Below the pieces are notes generated by a model. The model searched no databases. It had not been told where the DNA came from and was given only the letters and a program-made list of their open reading frames with translations. From the NCBI GenBank assembly GCA_024400835.1, contig JAKSMC010000006.1, positions 34,455 to 98,454 of the forward strand: 64,000 bases of DNA. Direction: 5' to 3'. This stretch comes from Bacteroidales bacterium (GTDB taxonomy: Bacteria > Bacteroidota > Bacteroidia > Bacteroidales > WCHB1-69). Positions within the stretch are counted from its first letter, which is position 1. Every line of letters begins with the position of its first letter. Shown here piece by piece: positions 61,012-64,000 of this stretch. The position numbers and the translations under genes were made by a program.

Positions 61012-61048
61012 AGAACGGTGGTTCCAACTACGGGACCACCGTTCTTTT
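61012..61048 (+). terminator. Rho-independent terminator of the giant adhesin gene
   Basis: AGAACGGTGGT and ACCACCGTTCT form a perfect 11-bp stem with a 12-nt loop, followed by TTTTAT. It begins 10 nt after the stop codon. Confidence 0.85.
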
Positions 61049-61148
61049 ATAATTTGCACCAAAATTCATAGCCCATACGCCTAATCTATTGGCATATGGG
61101 CTATATTATTGATCACAAAAGGCATAGCTATCAATATAATTTGTGCGC

Positions 61149-61198
61149 ATTCGTGCTAATTCGTGGGAAAATAACCACCCACGAATTTTCACTAATTA
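61149..61198. repeat. ATTCGTG-family repeat, copy A (50 bp)
   Basis: Starts ATTCGTGCTAATTCGTGGG and continues through the inverted half CCCACGAATTTTCACTAATTA. It matches 63902-63951 at 49 of 50 positions. Confidence 0.85.
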
Positions 61199-61224
61199 TC
61201 ACGAATGAAGATTATCCAATACAT

Positions 61225-61254
61225 AATTCGTGTCCATTCGTGCTAATTCGTGGG
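61225..61254. repeat. ATTCGTG-family repeat, partial copy
   Basis: ATTCGTGTCC followed by ATTCGTGCTAATTCGTGGG; the right half of the same family as copy A, 27 bp downstream of it. Confidence 0.75.
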
Positions 61255-61289
61255 AAAAGCAAGTGTGATAACGGATTGGTTTTCAATTG

Positions 61290-61329
61290 TATATATATAT
61301 ATAAAAAAAAAAAAAAAAAAAAAAAAAAA
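61290..61329. repeat. AT dinucleotide run and 27-A homopolymer
   Basis: About seven TA units followed by 27 consecutive A (61303-61329). Such a tract is prone to slippage in cells and to sequencing error. Confidence 0.9.
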
Positions 61330-61511
61330 TCAAAAAAATGCATATTATAGTGCAACAATAACACCACTTATTTCGTCTTCACATAAAGGAACATTGGCAT
61401 CTGCCTCGCAACTGCAAAGACTTAACACATAACCTTCCAAATACTGAACTCATTGACACATTGCCATATAGCCGTATCACCCTTTGATTATTAACTTTAA
61501 ATTTTAATATT

Positions 61512-63527
61512 ATGAAAAAACACTTTACCCTTATTTTCACGTTATTCCTGCTTCTCCTCCAGATTCCCGCCTCCGCCCAGGGCGAGTGGAAGTGGGCGCA
61601 CTACTGGAGCGGCGGTGACGGCTCCTACGGTGCTTACTACAACGAAATTACAAACACCGCCTTCGATGAGGAAGGGAACATTTATGTCTATGGCACTATG
61701 GGCGGAAATCCGACCATTGACGGAATGACTTTCCAATTCACCCAAGCAGGCTCGGTACTCAGTAGAAACGAGTTTACTATTATGCTGGCCAAATTCGACA
61801 CTTTGGGCAATATGCTGTGGCATAAGGTGGTGAAAAACAGTAGTGAAACCTGCTATCCTCTATGGATGGAAGTCCGAAATGACAAAGTCTATGTGGCTGG
61901 AAACAGCAGCATGTACGGTTACCAGCAAAATTCGTGGCTCTATTACATGGATACCCTGGTGTATAAATATCAATGCGACAGTATTCCTGAAGAACAACAG
62001 CATCTTCCATTCAAGCCATATCACCGATGGACGTTTTTCGCCCAGCTGGATTTGGACGGGAATCTGATAGAAGACCATTTTGTAGAGGCAATTACAAGAC
62101 AGCATTTTTTTAATGGGATGGACACAATCAAGTTTAAAGATTATCTATGTGAGAATGGCATATCTCCGGTTCATATATGTAATGATGGGAGTATCTGTGT
62201 GTTTACAACTATTGACTATAATGATAAAGAGGAATATCCTTACACCATCATTGTGGATGGAGACACCAATAAGACCTATCAGCTTTATTTTCCGGGCAGC
62301 ACCTCTATTTACCAAAACATTTGGAATTTCATCATGTTCAAATTCTCACCGAACTGGGAATTGGATTTTGCGAAACTGCTGGTTGACCACGCAGATGGCA
62401 TTGCCCCAATTATAACAGAAATAGAAGGAACATCTGATACGCTTAGGGATTACATCTTGCCATATTTTCACGGAATGACGTTTGATGACGATGATAACAT
62501 GTATTTAACGGGGAGAATCACATTGGGGCAAGGCTTTTATGGATATGGAGGAGAATTAAACGACTATCCCGTCCATATCTGGTGGGATGATACTCATTAC
62601 ACAACCATGGACGACATCTCATCCGCCCATGAGTGCAATTTCATACTAAAATACAATCCTATGGGAGAACAACTATGGAACAACCGAGCTCATACGTTGG
62701 TCCAAAACGGCGCAACGGATTTAGCGAGAGTGGATTTTTGGAAAAGCACGTTTGACGACAATTCAATATACGTATTAGGTAGGTGCGGATGCTCTACTGG
62801 CGGGCATATATACTTTGACAGCCCTCAACAAACACTTGTTCAATATCCCGATGCGTTAACCAACCTCTGTTTTTTTGTAAGGTACAATGCTACAACGGGA
62901 GAGTACCAGAGTCACGGCATTGAGCCGACCCAAGAACTATCCATTACCAGGAAACCGGCAATTATGAACGACAGGGTGTTGGCCATGACCTGGCACAATT
63001 CTCAAAAAAAACTTTTTCTTACTACATGGCGAAATGATGGGACTTTTATCGAAAACGAAAAAATATCAGACAATTCAATTGTAACGTACAATTCATACGG
63101 CATCCAGAAAAAGGATGATACGCATCTTGCAGTGTTGTTGCAAGCGACAGGTCCAATTTCGTTTGGTGATAATATCTTTCTAAACTGTCCGTCAGGCCAC
63201 TCCAGCGCCGTCATTGCCTACTATTACGACCCAAGTCTTGCGGAGCCGTTGCCGGAAGACACCACAGGCATTGCGGAGCATAGTGTCAAGGTCGATGTGC
63301 GTTTGTGGCCTAATCCCGCAACGGACAAAATCACCATCGAGAGCGAGGATACGTTCCCGATAAAGTCCGTCTGTATAGCCGACATGCAGGGTACCATCGT
63401 AGGCATCCTACCCGTGGATGACACCCGCTGCACCCTCAACGTCAGCAACCTGTCCGCCGGCACCTACATCGCGCACGTAGAAACCAAGGCCGGCATCAGC
63501 GACTGCAAATTCGTGGTGAAGAAGTGA
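61512..63527 (+). CDS. T9SS type A cargo protein, beta-propeller-like
   Basis: A 671-residue secreted protein with signal peptide MKKHFTLIFTLFLLLLQIPASAQ. The body (25-580) shows repeated strand patterns such as AFDEEGNIYVYGTMGG, MTFDDDDNMYLTGRITLGQG, NMLWHKVVKNSS and NSIYVLGRCGCSTGG, that is, a propeller of the SBBP type in which blades report per-item values. A type A sorting domain fills about 595-671 (VRLWPNPATDKITIES, VCIADMQGTIVGILPV, LSAGTYIAHVETKAGISDCKFVVKK). No enzyme motif. Codon use and composition in 61.9-63.2 kb are more AT-rich than in the two preceding genes. Confidence 0.82.
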   Translation: MKKHFTLIFTLFLLLLQIPASAQGEWKWAHYWSGGDGSYGAYYNEITNTAFDEEGNIYVYGTMGGNPTIDGMTFQFTQAGSVLSRNEFTIMLAKFDTLGNMLWHKVVKNSSETCYPLWMEVRNDKVYVAGNSSMYGYQQNSWLYYMDTLVYKYQCDSIPEEQQHLPFKPYHRWTFFAQLDLDGNLIEDHFVEAITRQHFFNGMDTIKFKDYLCENGISPVHICNDGSICVFTTIDYNDKEEYPYTIIVDGDTNKTYQLYFPGSTSIYQNIWNFIMFKFSPNWELDFAKLLVDHADGIAPIITEIEGTSDTLRDYILPYFHGMTFDDDDNMYLTGRITLGQGFYGYGGELNDYPVHIWWDDTHYTTMDDISSAHECNFILKYNPMGEQLWNNRAHTLVQNGATDLARVDFWKSTFDDNSIYVLGRCGCSTGGHIYFDSPQQTLVQYPDALTNLCFFVRYNATTGEYQSHGIEPTQELSITRKPAIMNDRVLAMTWHNSQKKLFLTTWRNDGTFIENEKISDNSIVTYNSYGIQKKDDTHLAVLLQATGPISFGDNIFLNCPSGHSSAVIAYYYDPSLAEPLPEDTTGIAEHSVKVDVRLWPNPATDKITIESEDTFPIKSVCIADMQGTIVGILPVDDTRCTLNVSNLSAGTYIAHVETKAGISDCKFVVKK

Positions 63528-63593
63528 TGAGGGTTCAGGGTATAGGGTTCAGGGTTTAGGTGGGTGGCGACGTAAATCGGAGGCGGTTGTAGG

Positions 63594-63611
63594 GACGCGA
63601 TTCATCGCGTC
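63594..63611. repeat. palindromic repeat (GACGCGA family)
   Basis: GACGCGA and TCGCGTC form a perfect 7-bp stem with a TTCA loop, preceded by GTAGG as in the copy at 22503-22532, whose stem is longer. Confidence 0.6.
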
Positions 63612-63701
63612 AGCCGTGGTGCGCTACCGAATGACGTCGCGCAATTTACAATGGGATTCCGCTGCGCTCTCTTCGGTCACTGGGTGACGTGGTTAACGTT
63701 G

Positions 63702-63895
63702 GAGATTCCGCTTCGACTGCTGCGCAGCCTTGCGGAATGGTGGGAGGACCGCTCAGGGAAAAAAACAGATGGACGGCGGCGCACGCATAGAGATGTTGTC
63801 ACACTCGTGGTGCCGCCGCCCATTATGTCCCCCGCTCCCACAATGCGCGCGCACCATTCCGCAAGACCGACGGTAGGAGGTCGAAGCGGAATCTC
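63702..63895. repeat. inverted-repeat element with about 41-bp arms
   Basis: The arm 63702-63742 (GAGATTCCGCTTCGAC, then CTTGCGGAATGGTG) returns in inverted form at 63852-63895, with identical outer 16 bp and inner 14 bp and a variable middle. About 109 bp of GC-rich DNA lies between. No transposase is encoded; a miniature non-autonomous element or a large RNA hairpin are both possible. Confidence 0.7.
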
Positions 63896-63901
63896 AATAT
63901 G

Positions 63902-63951
63902 ATTCGTGCTAATTCGTGGGAAAATAACCACCCACAAATTTTCACTAATTA
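63902..63951. repeat. ATTCGTG-family repeat, copy B (50 bp)
   Basis: Same 50 bp as 61149-61198 except one G to A change in the inverted half. It starts 7 bp after the inverted-repeat element. Confidence 0.85.
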
Positions 63952-64000
63952 ACGTGAGTTCGATATAATATAATTTATTAAAAATGAATAACATAACGAT

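Larger units (their letters stand above)
61049..61511. other. intergenic repeat-rich region
   Basis: No gene. It contains two copies of the ATTCGTG-family repeat (61149-61198, 61225-61254), an alternating AT stretch and a 27-A run (to 61329), then about 170 bp of ordinary AT-rich DNA before the next ATG. No clear -7 box for the following gene is seen, so its promoter is undefined. Confidence 0.7.
63528..64000. other. intergenic, repeat-dense right end
   Basis: No gene recognised. It has GGGTTCAGGGT-type short tandem words (63533-63560), a GACGCGA hairpin, an inverted-repeat element (63702-63895) and a 50-bp ATTCGTG-family copy (63902-63951). Open frames here are short, biased and run through the repeats. 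Confidence 0.6.

Noticed and set aside
61102..61350. An 84-codon frame ending in poly-Lys from the A tract.
   Set aside because: It is built from the ATTCGTG repeats and the homopolymer, so it is not a gene.
63651..63902. Open frames of 83 and 105 codons in the right-hand repeat cluster.
   Set aside because: They run through the inverted-repeat element and are rich in Arg and Pro with no recognisable fold.
1..64000. CRISPR arrays, insertion sequences, prophage, toxin-antitoxin or restriction systems.
   Set aside because: No regularly spaced direct repeats, transposase, integrase, Cas, methylase or toxin motif was seen in any plausible frame.

Overview
The window looks like a chromosome segment from an uncultured member of the Bacteroidales (phylum Bacteroidota). 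Seen in the sequence: Bacteroidota-type -7 promoter boxes (TAnnTTTG) in front of many genes, signal peptides ending in AQ, type IX secretion (T9SS) C-terminal sorting domains of both type A and type B, a PorT homologue, a GWxTD-domain protein, DUF4301, the rplM-rpsI-rpsB-tsf operon order, and an RNF complex. Base composition is near 50% GC in genes and AT-rich between them. I see no rRNA, CRISPR array, prophage, transposase or plasmid gene.

Layout. 0.2-11.5 kb: DUF4301 protein, a GT39-type membrane glycosyltransferase, a tandem pair of tRNA-Glu genes each with its own terminator, a conserved hypothetical protein, and a minus-strand run nadB / mtaB / M16 peptidase / recR / alpha-N-acetylglucosaminidase. 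11.6-14.6 kb: translation operon rplM-rpsI-rpsB-tsf. 14.9-19.3 kb: a divergent aroA facing a rhomboid protease / EEP phosphatase-like / lipoprotein operon. 19.3-25.9 kb: one minus-strand operon with a PfkB sugar kinase, porT, glyS, GWxTD protein, an undecaprenyl-phosphate sugar transferase and an outer-membrane barrel. 26-31 kb: Dus, a small T9SS cargo protein, a family 2 glycosyltransferase, murA (with the fosfomycin-insensitive Asp in place of the catalytic Cys) and a DUF4197 lipoprotein. 31-37 kb: birA, a large polytopic membrane protein, a RecD-like helicase, an Ig-fold membrane protein and a UDP-glucuronate decarboxylase. 37-41.2 kb: rnfA-E-G-D behind a tolC-like gene, with no rnfB or rnfC. 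41.3-49.6 kb: NrnA-like phosphoesterase, two FKBP isomerases, a secreted protein, a di-haem peroxidase lipoprotein, parC and an HD-domain protein. 49.9-63.5 kb: three large secreted T9SS cargo proteins, including a 2763-residue mosaic of fibronectin III and cleaved-adhesin-like modules.

How it fits together. Most genes are housekeeping. The theme that runs through the window is the cell surface: PorT belongs to the T9SS outer-membrane machinery, four proteins here carry T9SS sorting signals, and several sugar genes (PfkB kinase, sugar transferase, GT2, GT39, UXS) could feed the surface polysaccharide to which T9SS cargo is attached; that last link is inference. The alpha-N-acetylglucosaminidase and the host-protein-like adhesin modules hint at life with an animal host.

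Non-coding DNA carries several short palindromic or inverted-repeat families (notably one built on ATTCGTGCTAATTCGTGGG, one copy of which supplies the stop codon of the UXS gene), a 27-A tract, an inverted-repeat element near the right end and a GC-rich block beside aroA. No clearly new multi-gene system is visible; the best candidates for new biology are the repeated module of the giant adhesin, the split RNF locus and the dispersed repeats.
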